Source: Demequina mangrovi (GTDB lineage: Bacteria; Actinomycetota; Actinomycetes; Actinomycetales; Demequinaceae). From it: a stretch of 62,856 nt of DNA. The position numbers and the translations under genes are program-made. Below are positions 8,496-18,265 of the stretch, in pieces; position 1 is the first letter of the stretch; every line of letters starts with the position of its first letter. Under the pieces are notes generated by a model. That model made no database searches and was not told where the DNA came from. It worked only from the letters and a program-made list of their open reading frames with translations. The stretch covers positions 1 to 62,856 of the forward strand of contig NZ_BBLU01000010.1 in NCBI RefSeq assembly GCF_000759715.1, read 5' to 3'.

Positions 8496-9620
8496 GTGGA
8501 CGTTGCATGGATCCCTGGTGACAATGACCTGATCGTGGCCCTGGTCACGAGCCTCGTGGTGCTGGGCGGCGTGGGTGCCGCGCTCGCCGGCAAGGTGCGC
8601 AAGGCGCCCCCGCGTGAGGCGCCTCCCCGTGCGGACGATGCGCCGGTGGCCGCCCCGGAGGCGCCCGCCGCGCCCGTCGAGGAGCAGGCGCCCGCGGTCG
8701 AGTCGCCCGAGGCGGTCGACCATCGCTTCGGACGCCTGCGGCGGCGCGTCGGCACCGGCCTCGGGCAGTCGCTGCTCGCGATCTTCCGCCGCGGCAGCCT
8801 GTCCCAGGACGACTGGGACGAGCTCGAGGAGACGCTGCTCATGGCGGACGTCGGCGCGGCCGCGACCGACGAGCTGATGGCGGACCTCAAGGCCCGCGTC
8901 AAGGCGGATCCCGACGGCGACCCGCGCACGCTCCTGCGCGCGGCGCTGCTCGACGTGGTCGACCCGAGCCTCGACCGCGGCCTCGCCCTCGGCGAGGCGG
9001 GCGACGGCGCCCTGCACTCCGCGATCGTCGTGGGCGTCAACGGCGTCGGCAAGACGACCACCGTGGGCAAGCTCGCGCGCGTGCTGGTGGCGGAGGAGCG
9101 GAGCGTGGTGCTCGGCGCGGCCGACACGTTCCGCGCAGCGGCCGCCGACCAGCTCGAGACCTGGGGCTCCCGCGTGGGCGTGCCGGTGGTGCGCTCGCAC
9201 GTCGACGGCGCGGATCCGGCCTCGGTCGCCTTCGAGGCCGCGGACCGCGCGCGCTCCGAGCAGGCCGAGGTGCTGCTCGTCGACACCGCCGGACGCCTCC
9301 AGAACAAGCAGGGCCTCATGGACGAGCTCGGCAAGATCGTGCGCGTGGTGTCGAAGGTGAGCCCGCCGTCCGAGGTGCTGCTCGTGCTCGACGCCACCAC
9401 CGGGCAGAACGGGCTCACCCAGGCCCGCGTCTTCGGCCAGGTCGCGCCGCTCACCGGCATCGTGCTCACCAAGCTCGACGGCACCGCCAAGGGCGGCATC
9501 GTCCTCGCGGTCCAGCGCGAGCTGGGCGTGCCCGTGAAGTTCGTCGGGCTGGGCGAGGGCGCGGACGACCTCGCGCCGTTCGACGCCGCGGGCTTCGTGG
9601 ACTCCCTGCTGGGGGAGTAG
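8496..9620 (+). CDS. ftsY: Signal recognition particle receptor FtsY
   Basis: A 374-residue SRP receptor GTPase. A hydrophobic N-terminal segment (about residues 8-26) precedes an Ala/Pro/Glu-rich acidic linker, then the NG domain: four-helix N domain, G1 loop GVNGVGKTTTVGKLA near 179-193, DTFRAAAADQLETW, DTAGRLQNK and TKLDGTAKGG. It docks SRP-ribosome complexes at the membrane together with Ffh, encoded 3.7 kb downstream. I prefer GTG 8496 because GAGACT (8484-8489) ends seven bases before it; GTG 8490 would add two residues. The direct membrane segment is common in actinobacterial FtsY. Confidence 0.95.
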   Translation: MDVAWIPGDNDLIVALVTSLVVLGGVGAALAGKVRKAPPREAPPRADDAPVAAPEAPAAPVEEQAPAVESPEAVDHRFGRLRRRVGTGLGQSLLAIFRRGSLSQDDWDELEETLLMADVGAAATDELMADLKARVKADPDGDPRTLLRAALLDVVDPSLDRGLALGEAGDGALHSAIVVGVNGVGKTTTVGKLARVLVAEERSVVLGAADTFRAAAADQLETWGSRVGVPVVRSHVDGADPASVAFEAADRARSEQAEVLLVDTAGRLQNKQGLMDELGKIVRVVSKVSPPSEVLLVLDATTGQNGLTQARVFGQVAPLTGIVLTKLDGTAKGGIVLAVQRELGVPVKFVGLGEGADDLAPFDAAGFVDSLLGE

Positions 9621-9741
9621 CGCGCTCCGGTGCCACGAGCGGCACCCGTGCGCCCGGCGCACGCCGCTCCAACGTGCCTGCCACCAGCGCTTTCCGATTC
9701 GCCCCACCTCGCAACGCACCTTTTACTTTCACCAAGCGGTT

Positions 9742-9779
9742 GTAACCATTCGGAAACACGCGGGTCGTTCAGGGGTAAC
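9742..9779 (+). promoter_or_regulatory. GlnR-type nitrogen box upstream of amtB
   Basis: Four 5-bp half sites are spaced by exactly six bases: GTAAC (9742-9746), GAAAC (9753-9757), GTCGT (9764-9768) and GTAAC (9775-9779). This matches the tandem GTnAC-n6-GAAAC arrangement of actinobacterial GlnR boxes, with the third half site degenerate. It lies about 60 bp upstream of the ammonium transporter start, so activation of amtB-glnK-glnD under nitrogen limitation is the natural reading. No glnR gene is present in the window. Confidence 0.75.
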
Positions 9780-9839
9780 AGATCTACGGAAGTCTCGTCC
9801 GTGACTAGCCGGAGGGTTAGCGAAAAGGAGAGACAACCA

Positions 9840-11464
<1,625 letters not shown>

Positions 11465-11481
11465 GGGGAACCGCATCACGC

Positions 11482-13260
11482 ATGGGTAGCCACGACGGCT
11501 CCCGCGCTGAGGTCCCGCACCCCGCTGGGGTGCGGGACCTCAAGCGTCTGAGGAGAGAACGCGCGGAGATGCTGGCCGCGAGCGCGCTGAGCGGTCGCGA
11601 GCGCCGCCAGGCCATGAGCGACCTGGTGTTCGCGCATCTCAAGGAGCACTGGGACGAGCACAGCGGCGGTCTGCGCGACGGCGTCGCGTTCGGCGCCGTG
11701 GGATCGATCGGCCGCGGGGACGCGGGTCCGGCCTCGGACCTCGATCTGGTGATCCTGCACGACGGCTCGAGCCACGGGAAGGACGAGATCGCGGATCTCG
11801 CGCAGCGGCTCTGGTACCCGATCTGGGACGCCGGCCTCGAGCTCGACTACTCGACGCGCACCCTCACGGAGTGCCGTCAGGTCGCGTCGAAGGACCTCGC
11901 GGCCGCCGCAGGTCTGCTCGACCTGCACCTCATCGCGGGCGACGAGCAGCTGCTGGTCCAGGCCCGCACGCACATCTACCAGGACTGGCGCGCTGCCGCG
12001 CGGAAGCGCCTGCCTGACCTTCTCGCCGCCTCGCGCGCCCGCGCCGAGCGCCACGGCGAGCTCGCGTACCTCATCGAGCCGCACCTCAAGGAGGCCCGCG
12101 GGGGCCTGCGCGACTACGTCAGCCTCACCGCGCTGTCCGCGACCTGGCTCACCGACCGCCCGCACGGCGCTGTCGACGCGGCGGGCGACCTGCTGCTCGA
12201 CGTGCGCGACGCGCTGCAGCTCGAGACGGGTCGCTCCGTCAACGTGCTCGGCAGGCACGTCGCGCCCGAGGTGGCCGACCGCCTCGGCTACGACGATCCC
12301 GACGATCTCCTCGCGGCCCTCGCGGAGGCGGGCCGCACCGTCGCGTACGCGCTCGACACCACCGAGCGCGGAGCGCGCCGGTCGCTCGAGCGCTCCGGCG
12401 TCGGGTCGCGCGCCTTCCTCGCGCGCCGCCGCGCCGCCGCGCCCCGCCACGTCAAGGTGGCCGAGGGCCTCATCGACGTCGACGGCGAGCTCGCGCTCGC
12501 GCCGGGGCATCGCGCCGAGGACGATGCGCTGCTGCCGCTCCGCGCGGCCGCCACCGCCGCCTCGACGGGCCTCACCTTCACCCCGACCCTGCTCGACGCG
12601 CTCCAGCGCTGCCCGGACCTGCCAGTGCCGTGGCCCGAGGAGGCCCGCGGTCACCTGCGCGACCTGCTCCGCTCGAGCGCGCACCTGCTGCAGGTGTGGG
12701 AGGCCATCGACCTGCACGGCCAGGCGGTGCGCTGGATCCCGCAGTGGGAGGGCGTGCGCAACCGCCCCCAACGGAGCCCCATCCACGTCTACACCGTCGA
12801 CCGGCACATGCTCGAGGCGGTGACCATCGCCTCGAAGCACCGGCGCGGCGCCCCGCGCTCGGACCTGCTGCTGCTCGCGGCGCTGCTGCACGACATCGGC
12901 AAGCGCGCGGGCGCGACGGACCACTCGGTCGACGGCGCCGCGCTCATCCCCGCGATCGCGGCCCGCATGGGGCTGTCGGCGGAGACCGCGCACGATCTCG
13001 AGCTGCTGGTGCGCGAGCATCTCACCCTCGCCGGCCTCGCGACCACGCGCGACCCGGAGGACCCCGCGACGGTCGCGGCGCTGCTCGACGCGGTCGAGCA
13101 TCGTGCCGATCTGCTCGAGATCCTCCGTCATCTCACCGAGGCCGATGCGCGCGCCGCGGGACCCAAGGTGTGGACGTCCTGGCGCGCCTCGCTCATCGAC
13201 ACGCTGACGGCGCGGGCGAGGGCCGCGCTGGCCTCCGGAGGGGCGCCCGCGGACCGGTAG
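11482..13260 (+). CDS. glnD: PII nucleotidyltransferase GlnD, lacking ACT domains
   Basis: A 592-residue PII-modifying enzyme. The nucleotidyltransferase motif GSIGRGD (residues 74-80) with DLD (86-88) is intact, the central helical part follows, and the HD hydrolase motif LLHDIGKR is near residue 470. The frame ends about 70 residues after the HD core, so the two C-terminal ACT domains that sense glutamine in typical GlnD (about 800-890 residues) are absent, and ffh begins 29 bases later. Actinobacterial GlnD usually adenylylates GlnK. Start is uncertain: ATG 11482, GTG 11530 or ATG 11569 (the last has AGGAGAG upstream); a 16-bp hairpin overlaps the first part of the frame. Confidence 0.88.
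   Translation: MGSHDGSRAEVPHPAGVRDLKRLRRERAEMLAASALSGRERRQAMSDLVFAHLKEHWDEHSGGLRDGVAFGAVGSIGRGDAGPASDLDLVILHDGSSHGKDEIADLAQRLWYPIWDAGLELDYSTRTLTECRQVASKDLAAAAGLLDLHLIAGDEQLLVQARTHIYQDWRAAARKRLPDLLAASRARAERHGELAYLIEPHLKEARGGLRDYVSLTALSATWLTDRPHGAVDAAGDLLLDVRDALQLETGRSVNVLGRHVAPEVADRLGYDDPDDLLAALAEAGRTVAYALDTTERGARRSLERSGVGSRAFLARRRAAAPRHVKVAEGLIDVDGELALAPGHRAEDDALLPLRAAATAASTGLTFTPTLLDALQRCPDLPVPWPEEARGHLRDLLRSSAHLLQVWEAIDLHGQAVRWIPQWEGVRNRPQRSPIHVYTVDRHMLEAVTIASKHRRGAPRSDLLLLAALLHDIGKRAGATDHSVDGAALIPAIAARMGLSAETAHDLELLVREHLTLAGLATTRDPEDPATVAALLDAVEHRADLLEILRHLTEADARAAGPKVWTSWRASLIDTLTARARAALASGGAPADR
11508..11542 (+). terminator. Perfect hairpin between glnK and glnD (terminator or attenuator)
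   Basis: A perfect 16-bp stem (11508-11523 with 11527-11542) closed by the three-base loop GCT lies 43 bases after the glnK stop, inside the 5' end of the longest glnD frame. There is no T-run. It could reduce read-through so that GlnK is made in excess of GlnD, and it makes the downstream start at ATG 11569 more attractive. Confidence 0.55.
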
Positions 13261-13289
13261 AATCGGGCGCATTCTGCGAAGGGATATCC

Positions 13290-14900
13290 GTGTTCGCCAA
13301 CCTCTCCGACCGCCTCACCGAGACGTTCCGCAACCTGCGGGGCAAGGGCCGCCTCACCGAGGCGGACATCGACGGCACCATCCGTGAGATCCGTCGGGCG
13401 CTGCTCGACGCCGACGTCGCGGTCCCCGTGGTCCGCACCTTCACCGGCAACATCCGGGAGCGCGCGCTCGGCGCGGAGGTCTCGGGTGCGCTGAACCCGG
13501 GCCAGCAGGTCGTGAAGATCGTCAACGAGGAGCTCGTGGCGATCCTGGGCGGCGAGGCCCGCCAGCTGCGCTTCGCCAAGAACGGCCCGACCGTCATCAT
13601 GCTCGCGGGTCTCCAGGGTGCCGGTAAGACCACCCTCGCCGGCAAGCTCGCGCACCACCTCAAGCAGCAGGGCCACACGCCGCTGCTGGTCGCCGCGGAC
13701 CTCCAGCGCCCCAACGCCGTCACGCAGCTCAAGGTGGTCGGCGAGCGCGCAGGCGTCCCGGTCTTCGCCCCCGAGGCGGGCGTCACGCGCGAGGACGAGC
13801 GTCCGCGCGGCAACCCGGTCAAGGTCGCGAAGAAGGGCCTCAAGGAGGCCGAGCAGCGTCAGCACAGCGTCGTCATCGTCGACACCGCGGGCCGTCTGGG
13901 CATCGACCAGGAGCTGATGAAGCAGGCCTCCGACATCCGCAAGGCGGTCGAGCCCGACGAGGTCCTCTTCGTCATCGACGCGATGATCGGTCAGGACGCC
14001 GTGGCGACGGCCACCGCGTTCCAGGAGGGCGTCGACTTCACCGGCGTGGTGCTCACCAAGCTCGACGGCGACGCGCGCGGCGGTGCCGCGCTGTCGGTGG
14101 CCGAGGTCACCGGACGTCCCATCATGTTCGCGTCCACGGGCGAGAAGCTCGACGACTTCGAGGTGTTCCACCCCGACCGCATGGCGTCGCGCATCCTCGA
14201 CATGGGCGACATCCTCACGCTCATCGAGCAGGCCGAGCGCACGTTCGACCAGGCCGAGGCCGAGCGCATGGCCGAGAAGGTCACCAAGGGCGAGGACTTC
14301 ACGCTCGCGGACTTCCTCAGCCAGATGCAGCAGCTCAAGAACATGGGCTCGATGAAGAAGATGCTGACGATGCTCCCGGGCATGGGTCAGATCCGCGACC
14401 AGATCGAGAACTTCGACGAGCGGGAGCTGGTGCGCACCGAGGCGATCATCCAGTCGATGACGCCCGCCGAGCGCGACAACCCCAAGATCCTCAACGGCTC
14501 GCGCCGCTCGCGCATCGCGGCCGGCTCGGGCATGCAGGTGTCCGACGTCAACTCGCTGGTCAAGCGGTTCGAGCAGGCGCAGCAGATGATGCGCGCGATG
14601 TCGCGCGGCGGCGGCATGCCCGGGATGCCGGGGATGCCCGGCGCGGGCGGCGCCCCCGGCGCGTTCGGCGGCCTGCCCGGCGGCAAGAAGTCCAAGGGCA
14701 AGCAGGCGCCGCAGCGCAAGGTCAAGGGCAAGTCCGGCAACCCCGCCAAGCGTGCGCAGCAGGAGGCCGAGGCCCGCAACCGGACCACGTCGGCACCGGC
14801 CGCGGCGCCGGGCTCGGCCTTCGGGCTCGGCCAGCCCGCGCCAGAGGAGGTCGACATCTCGTCGCTCGGCGGGGACCTCGGCAAGTACCTGGGGCGCTGA
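13290..14900 (+). CDS. ffh: Signal recognition particle protein Ffh
   Basis: A 536-residue SRP54 GTPase. The N domain is followed by the G domain with GLQGAGKTTLAGKLA near residues 107-121, DLQRPNAVTQL, DTAGRLGIDQEL and TKLDGDARGG, then a methionine-rich M domain that binds SRP RNA and signal peptides. The tail carries repeated Gly-Met-Pro and Lys-rich stretches from about residue 430. GTG 13290 is preceded by GAAGGG. With FtsY it targets membrane proteins; the adjacent nitrogen operon is conserved context. The amidohydrolase gene starts on the next base after its stop. Confidence 0.97.
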   Translation: MFANLSDRLTETFRNLRGKGRLTEADIDGTIREIRRALLDADVAVPVVRTFTGNIRERALGAEVSGALNPGQQVVKIVNEELVAILGGEARQLRFAKNGPTVIMLAGLQGAGKTTLAGKLAHHLKQQGHTPLLVAADLQRPNAVTQLKVVGERAGVPVFAPEAGVTREDERPRGNPVKVAKKGLKEAEQRQHSVVIVDTAGRLGIDQELMKQASDIRKAVEPDEVLFVIDAMIGQDAVATATAFQEGVDFTGVVLTKLDGDARGGAALSVAEVTGRPIMFASTGEKLDDFEVFHPDRMASRILDMGDILTLIEQAERTFDQAEAERMAEKVTKGEDFTLADFLSQMQQLKNMGSMKKMLTMLPGMGQIRDQIENFDERELVRTEAIIQSMTPAERDNPKILNGSRRSRIAAGSGMQVSDVNSLVKRFEQAQQMMRAMSRGGGMPGMPGMPGAGGAPGAFGGLPGGKKSKGKQAPQRKVKGKSGNPAKRAQQEAEARNRTTSAPAAAPGSAFGLGQPAPEEVDISSLGGDLGKYLGR

Positions 14901-15974
14901 ATGGCGCTCCACCTCACGGGCCCGGTGGTCGTCGGCGATGACGACGTCCGCGATGAGGCCTGGGTGGTGGAGGGTCGGATCACGTTCGAGCGGCCCTCGC
15001 AGGCGGTCAAGCATGAGCTCGACGGCGTCGCCGTGCCCGGGCTCGTCGACGTCCACTGCCACGTGGGCCTCGACAGCGGGGGAGCGGTCGACGCGGACCT
15101 CGCGCTCAAGCAGGCGCTCGTCGACCGCGACGCGGGCACGCTGCTCATCCGCGACGCGGGCTCGCCGTCGGACACACGCTTCCTCGACGAGCTGGCGACG
15201 GCGCCGCGCGTCATCCGTGCGGGACGCTTCATCGCGCGTCCGATGCGCTACCTGCGTCACTATGCGCGCGAGATCGAGGTCGCGGACCTCCCGCGCGTCA
15301 TGGCGGAGGAGGCGCGCGCCGGCGACGGCTGGGTGAAGATCATCGCCGACTGGATCGACCGCGAGGCAGGCGACCTCACGCCGCTGTGGCCCGCGGACGT
15401 GCTGGCCGAGGGCATCGCCGCGGCGCACGAGGCCGGCGCGCGCGTCACCGCGCACACCTTCGCGACCGAGACGATCGACGCGCTGCTCGACGGCGGCATC
15501 GACTGCATCGAGCACGGCACGGGCATGACCGCGGACCACATGGCGGAGGCGGCCGCGCGCGGGATCCCCGTGGTGCCGACGCTGCTCCAGGTCGCGAACT
15601 TCGAGGGCTACGCCGCGCAGGGCGAGGCCCGCTTCCCGGCGTACGCCGCGCGCATGCGGCCGATGCACGAACGTCGCCTCGCGCACGCGCTCGCGCTCCA
15701 CGAGGCCGGCGTCCCGCTGCTCGTGGGCACCGACGCGGGCGGCACCATCGGCCACGGCGCCCTCCCCGCGGAGGCCGCGCTGCTGGTCGCCGCGGGCATC
15801 CCCGCGAGCGAGGTCGTCGCGATGGCGTCCTGGCGCGCGCGACGCTTCCTCGGGGTCCCCGGGATCGAGGAGGGCGCCCCGGCGGACGTCGTGGTCTACG
15901 CGCAGGATCCGCGCGAGGACATCGCGGCGCTCGGCGCCCCGCGCCACGTGGTGCTGCGCGGCGCCGTCGTCTGA
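14901..15974 (+). CDS. Amidohydrolase family protein
   Basis: A 357-residue metal-dependent hydrolase with a beta-barrel composite domain. Visible metal-site motifs are the HxH in VDVHCHVGLD near residues 48-57, a His in VTAHTFA near 180, a His in CIEHGTG near 205 and an Asp in GTDAGG near 277, the pattern of imidazolonepropionase/prolidase-like members. Substrate cannot be read from sequence. Its ATG abuts the ffh stop, so it is co-transcribed with ffh, an arrangement found in other actinobacteria. Confidence 0.85.
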   Translation: MALHLTGPVVVGDDDVRDEAWVVEGRITFERPSQAVKHELDGVAVPGLVDVHCHVGLDSGGAVDADLALKQALVDRDAGTLLIRDAGSPSDTRFLDELATAPRVIRAGRFIARPMRYLRHYAREIEVADLPRVMAEEARAGDGWVKIIADWIDREAGDLTPLWPADVLAEGIAAAHEAGARVTAHTFATETIDALLDGGIDCIEHGTGMTADHMAEAAARGIPVVPTLLQVANFEGYAAQGEARFPAYAARMRPMHERRLAHALALHEAGVPLLVGTDAGGTIGHGALPAEAALLVAAGIPASEVVAMASWRARRFLGVPGIEEGAPADVVVYAQDPREDIAALGAPRHVVLRGAVV

Positions 15975-15976
15975 CT

Positions 15977-15994
15977 CTCAGCGAACTCCGAGGA
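15977..15994 (+). promoter_or_regulatory. Candidate response-regulator site, unit 1 of the FMN locus
   Basis: CTCAGCGAACTCCGAGGA starts three bases after the amidohydrolase stop and about 35 bases before the first FMN-binding protein gene. It shares the pattern TCAGSGAAYYCYSAGGA with the better repeat at 18137-18157 upstream of the second reductase. Functional status is inferred only from this similarity and position. Confidence 0.35.
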
Positions 15995-16028
15995 TCGACC
16001 CCGGCGGCTCCCAGGTTCGAGGAGTCGT

Positions 16029-16622
16029 ATGGGGAGCATGAAGCGCTCGTCAGGCATCATCGTCACCGGGATCTCCGCCACGCTCCTCTCCGCGGGCGCG
16101 GTCATGGGCACGGGCTTCCTCGAGCCCGACGCCTCGACCGCGGACACCGCCGCGGCCGCCGAGCCCGACACCGCGGCGTCGACCGGGTCGACCGGGTCGA
16201 CCGCGAGCGAGACCGCCGCCCCGGACACGGCCGACTCGTCGACCGCGCTCGACACGCCCGCGGAGGAGCAGACCGACACGTCGACGGACTCCTCGACCGA
16301 CGCGGCGGCCCCCTCCGAGACCGCCACCGCCGAGGCGACCGACACGGGCGTCTACGACGGCGAGGCGATCAGCTCGCGCTACGGCGTCTTCCAGGCCGAG
16401 ATCACGGTCGAGGGCGGCACCATCACCGCGATCGACTGGCTCCAGTCGGGCGAGTCGGACCACCATTCGCAGCAGATCAACGACTACGCGATGCCGGTCC
16501 TCGAGGACGCGATCCTCGAGGCGCAGAGCGTCGACGTCGGCTACGTCTCGGGGGCGAGCTTCACGTCCGAGGCCGTCGAGGACGCGATCTACAGCGCGAT
16601 GCAGGTCGCGGGGCTCGCATGA
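16029..16622 (+). CDS. Exported FMN-binding protein with Ser/Thr/Asp/Glu-rich linker
   Basis: A 197-residue protein. An N-terminal signal or signal-anchor (about residues 5-28) leads to a low-complexity Ser/Thr/Ala/Asp/Glu linker (about 33-107) and an FMN_bind domain (about 108-197). The flavinylation-type motif SGASFT ends at Thr179, the expected covalent FMN acceptor; the Asp usually eight residues before it is Gly171. The linker should hold the flavin domain away from the membrane. ATG 16029 or ATG 16038 (GGGGAG just upstream) are possible starts. Its stop overlaps the reductase start (ATGA), so this carrier and reductase 1 are made together. Confidence 0.85.
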   Translation: MGSMKRSSGIIVTGISATLLSAGAVMGTGFLEPDASTADTAAAAEPDTAASTGSTGSTASETAAPDTADSSTALDTPAEEQTDTSTDSSTDAAAPSETATAEATDTGVYDGEAISSRYGVFQAEITVEGGTITAIDWLQSGESDHHSQQINDYAMPVLEDAILEAQSVDVGYVSGASFTSEAVEDAIYSAMQVAGLA

Positions 16623-18022
16623 CCGCCCTCGCGTCGCACCAGGCGGCACCGCGCAGGGTCGCCGCTCCCCGGGTCGCCGCGCGCGCGGACCGTGCCGCGA
16701 GGGACCACGGGCGGCGCGACGCGCTCGAGGCCTCGGCGTGGCTCGCCGGGGTGCTCGGGGTGTCGCTCATGCTCGCCTCCGGCTCGGTCGACGTCACCTC
16801 GATGCCGGGCCTGCTCGTGACCCTCGGCCGCGTCGCCGGGATCGCCGCCTCCACGATGATCATGACGCAGCTCATCCTCATCGCGCGCATCCCGCCGGTC
16901 GAGCGGGTCGTCGGCCACGACCGGGCCGCCCGCATCCACGGCCAGCTGGGCAGGCTCGGGTTCGTGGTGATCCTCGCGCACATCGTGCTCATCGTCGCCG
17001 GCTACGCGATGCCCACGCAGACGGGGATCCTCGCGCAGGCGTGGGACCTCGCGATCGGCTGGGGCGGGCCCATGTTCATGGCGTGGGCCGGCTTCCTCGT
17101 GCTCGTCGCCGTGGTGCTCACCTCGTACGCCATCGTGCGGCGGCGGTGGCGCTACGAGAGCTGGCACGCGGTCCATCTCTTCAGCTACCTCGCCATCGGG
17201 CTCACCATCCCGCACCAGCTCACGGACGGGGAGACCTTCGCGCCGATGGGCGCCGCGTGGTGGTACTGGGTGGTGCTGTGGTCGGTCGCGGTCGGAGGGC
17301 TGCTGATCTACCGCGTGGCGCGCCCGCTGCTCCGCTTCTGGCGTCACGACATCCGCGTCACCGCGGTCGGCACCCTCGAGGACGGCTCGACCGTCATCGC
17401 GATGCACGGCAGGCACCTCCGGCGCCTCGGGACGAAGGGCGGGCAGTTCATGCTGTTCCGCTTCCTCCAGGCCGACATGTGGGGCCAGGCCCACCCCTAT
17501 TCACTGTCGCGCACCGTGCGCGACAGCTGGATGCGCATCACCGTCAAGCCGCTCGGCGACGGCTCCTCGGCGCTGCGGGATCTCCGGCCCGGCACGCGGG
17601 TCATGGTCGAGGGGCCTCTCGGCACGTTCACCGACGAGGCGCGTTCCGGGGACCACCTCGTGCTCGCCGGCGCGGGCGTCGGCATCACTCCGGTCCTCGC
17701 GCTGCTGGAGGACGCCGACATCGGTCCGGGGGAGTGCACGGTCATCGTGCGCGCCCGCACCGACGCCGACATCCCGCACCTGGACGAGCTCCTGTCGCTG
17801 TCGGCGGCGCGCGGCGCGCGGCTCTACGTCCTGACCGGCCGTCGCGGCGGCAGCTGGACGCCTGCGGACACCCCGGTCGACCTCGCGGACCTCGTGCCCG
17901 GGATCGCGACGGCCGACGTGTTCGCGTGCGGGCCCGAGGCCTGGGTCGCCGAGCTCATGGACGATGCGGCGCAGGCCGGGGTCCCGGAGGAGCGCAGGCA
18001 TCTGGAGGAGTTCGCCTGGTAG
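16619..18022 (+). CDS. Transmembrane ferric-reductase-like NAD(P)H oxidoreductase, copy 1
   Basis: A 467-residue fusion. Residues about 37-235 form six hydrophobic helices with haem-ligand-type His pairs: His107 and His121, and His183, His186 and His199 (WHAVHLF...PHQ). Residues about 242-345 are an FAD-binding ferredoxin-reductase domain with HPYSLS (292-297), and the NAD(P)H domain has GAGVGITP (351-358) and a C-terminal CGPEAW. Electrons should pass from cytosolic NAD(P)H to FAD, through haem, to the outer face. The coupled FMN protein is the obvious acceptor; oxygen or ferric iron are alternatives known for the wider family. Confidence 0.85.
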   Translation: MTALASHQAAPRRVAAPRVAARADRAARDHGRRDALEASAWLAGVLGVSLMLASGSVDVTSMPGLLVTLGRVAGIAASTMIMTQLILIARIPPVERVVGHDRAARIHGQLGRLGFVVILAHIVLIVAGYAMPTQTGILAQAWDLAIGWGGPMFMAWAGFLVLVAVVLTSYAIVRRRWRYESWHAVHLFSYLAIGLTIPHQLTDGETFAPMGAAWWYWVVLWSVAVGGLLIYRVARPLLRFWRHDIRVTAVGTLEDGSTVIAMHGRHLRRLGTKGGQFMLFRFLQADMWGQAHPYSLSRTVRDSWMRITVKPLGDGSSALRDLRPGTRVMVEGPLGTFTDEARSGDHLVLAGAGVGITPVLALLEDADIGPGECTVIVRARTDADIPHLDELLSLSAARGARLYVLTGRRGGSWTPADTPVDLADLVPGIATADVFACGPEAWVAELMDDAAQAGVPEERRHLEEFAW

Positions 18023-18136
18023 CACGTGCCATGCGCAGGCGCGCCGCGGGCCGCCTCCCGAGGACTCGCGGGAGCATCTCGCCGCACTCGCGCGACGCCT
18101 CGGCGTGGCGAAGCGCTCAGCGGTCGTGTCGCGACC

Positions 18137-18157
18137 TTCAGGGAATCCTCAGGAATC
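18137..18157 (+). promoter_or_regulatory. Direct-repeat operator upstream of reductase 2
   Basis: Two TCAGG-type half sites start at 18138 and 18149, exactly 11 bp apart: TCAGGGAATC then TCAGGAATC. Tandem half sites one helical turn apart are typical for OmpR/PhoB-family response regulators. A possible -10 (TACGAT, 18186-18191) lies 28 bases downstream, so the repeat would overlap the -35 region as an activator site does. The surrounding 243-base gap (18023-18265) has no other clear element. Confidence 0.45.
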
Positions 18158-18265
18158 GCGAAGCCGAGGCCGAGCCCCCAGCACGTACGATGCACATGCG
18201 CGACCCGGGACGCCTCCCGGGCCGCCCGCATCGCAGTCCCACCGTCCCCAGTCCCCGGAGGCCAT

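Noticed and set aside
9629..9646. Short inverted repeat GGTGCC/GGCACC after ftsY as a terminator
   Set aside because: Only six base pairs with a six-base loop and no supporting context. It is too weak to list.
11476..13272. A 598-codon minus-strand frame opposite glnD
   Set aside because: It is a codon-bias mirror of glnD, which has clear NTase and HD motifs on the plus strand.
16010..16024. GGTTCGAGG resembling a tRNA T-arm
   Set aside because: No matching acceptor, D or anticodon stems surround it. It is the upstream region of the FMN protein gene.
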